The notes beneath the pieces were generated by a model, which was given only the letters and a program-made list of their open reading frames with translations, was not told the origin of the DNA and ran no database searches. Position numbers and translations under genes: made by a program. A stretch of 64,000 bases of DNA from Paenibacillus sp. UNC451MF (GTDB lineage Bacteria > Bacillota > Bacilli > Paenibacillales > NBRC-103111). Shown in pieces: positions 63,720-64,000 of this stretch (positions are counted from its first letter, which is position 1; each line of letters starts with the position of its first letter). The stretch is taken from assembly GCF_000686845.1 (NCBI RefSeq), contig NZ_KK366026.1, positions 82,188 through 146,187 of the forward strand. The letters are read 5' to 3'.

Positions 63720-64000
63720 AACTCTCACCCCCTCCGGCGGTGCGTCGATTCGATGCGCTGACCGCCGTAAACCGGCATCCGGCAGCTTCAGCCTGCCGCC
63801 GCCACTCCTGCACGGCATCGGGCGAAGCCTCCTTGCCGTGAACGTACACCATGTGAACGGCACGCTCCCGCAGCCGGAACAGGACTCGCATCAGCTGCTC
63901 ATCCGGCTGAGCCGTGACGACGGCGATCACAGCCCCTCGCCCGGCGTGCAGCACCTCGTGCTGCACGCTCGGTGCCAGGGGGCTGTCGCCATCGCATGAC
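63682..64000 (-). CDS. DUF58 domain protein, C-terminal part only (cut by window edge)
   Basis: The minus-strand frame is open from the window edge to a stop at 63682 and overlaps the transglutaminase start by 38 bases. The visible 105 residues contain VIAVVTAQPDEQLMRVLFRLRERAV (in parts), typical of DUF58 C-terminal regions. The position upstream of a transglutaminase membrane protein matches Bacillus YeaD/YebA. The 5' part lies outside the window. Confidence 0.72.
   Translation of the reverse strand, partial: SCDGDSPLAPSVQHEVLHAGRGAVIAVVTAQPDEQLMRVLFRLRERAVHMVYVHGKEASPDAVQEWRRQAEAAGCRFTAVSASNRRTAGGGESYGAEANHAAAGA

Overview
The window looks like a chromosomal segment of a Gram-positive, spore-forming member of the Bacillales, most likely Paenibacillus or a close relative. 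Evidence: Bacillus-like gene order (tRNA-Asn, sprT, cmpA, tex, ndoA/ndoAI, alr and a YdcC-like lipoprotein; tat/moa genes, groESL and ydiF; pbuG, guaA, a transglutaminase protein and DUF58), a sporulation gene (cmpA), strong AGGAGG ribosome binding sites, frequent TTG/GTG starts, CIRCE, T-box and purine riboswitches, and an SLH-domain surface protein.

Layout. 1-7.7 kb: tRNAs, sprT, an unknown small gene, cmpA (too short for routine ORF calling), tex, the MazEF-type ndoAI/ndoA module, alr and a lipoprotein with a very long Gly/Thr/Ala/Ser linker. 7.8-34.7 kb: a visibly AT-rich surface-glycan island. On the minus strand a near-continuous operon runs manC, gmd, rmd (GDP-D-rhamnose supply), wzm, a coiled-coil protein, wzt, three glycosyltransferases (one fused to a methyltransferase), then a UbiA-type phosphoribosyl-polyprenol synthase homologue, a GT-C-like membrane protein, a divergent-PAP2 protein and a small EamA/SMR-type carrier. 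It ends in a decayed paralogue of the GT-C-like gene, followed by an LtaS-like membrane enzyme. Divergently, on the plus strand, come a WsaP-type initiating transferase, two GT4 enzymes, an O-antigen-ligase/TPR protein and an SLH surface protein. The simplest reading is one S-layer or cell-wall glycosylation locus: lipid-linked rhamnan-type chains are built inside, exported by Wzm/Wzt, decorated outside by a lipid-linked pentose branch, and transferred to protein by the ligase.

35-45.5 kb: groESL under CIRCE control, tatAC, molybdenum cofactor genes, 5-formyltetrahydrofolate cyclo-ligase, an FkbM methyltransferase, an endonuclease/exonuclease/phosphatase-family protein and two secreted or lipid-anchored proteins. 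45.6-54.9 kb: a ten-repeat BIG2 secreted protein, the ABC-F ATPase ydiF, a palindromic intergenic element between two copies of a 26-bp hairpin, a large membrane protein with a GC-rich insert, a dense DnaA-box cluster and a methyltransferase. 54.9-64 kb: leuA behind two tandem leucine T-boxes, pbuG behind a guanine-type riboswitch, guaA with a repetitive leader, a transglutaminase membrane protein and the 3' end of a DUF58 gene cut by the window edge.

The most interesting points are the pentose-lipid module inside an S-layer-type rhamnan locus, the same Ig-like domain fused both to Wzt and to the LtaS-like enzyme, the DnaA-box clusters on both sides of ydiF, the tandem T-boxes, and the hairpin-flanked palindrome. 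No CRISPR array, prophage or intact insertion sequence was seen.
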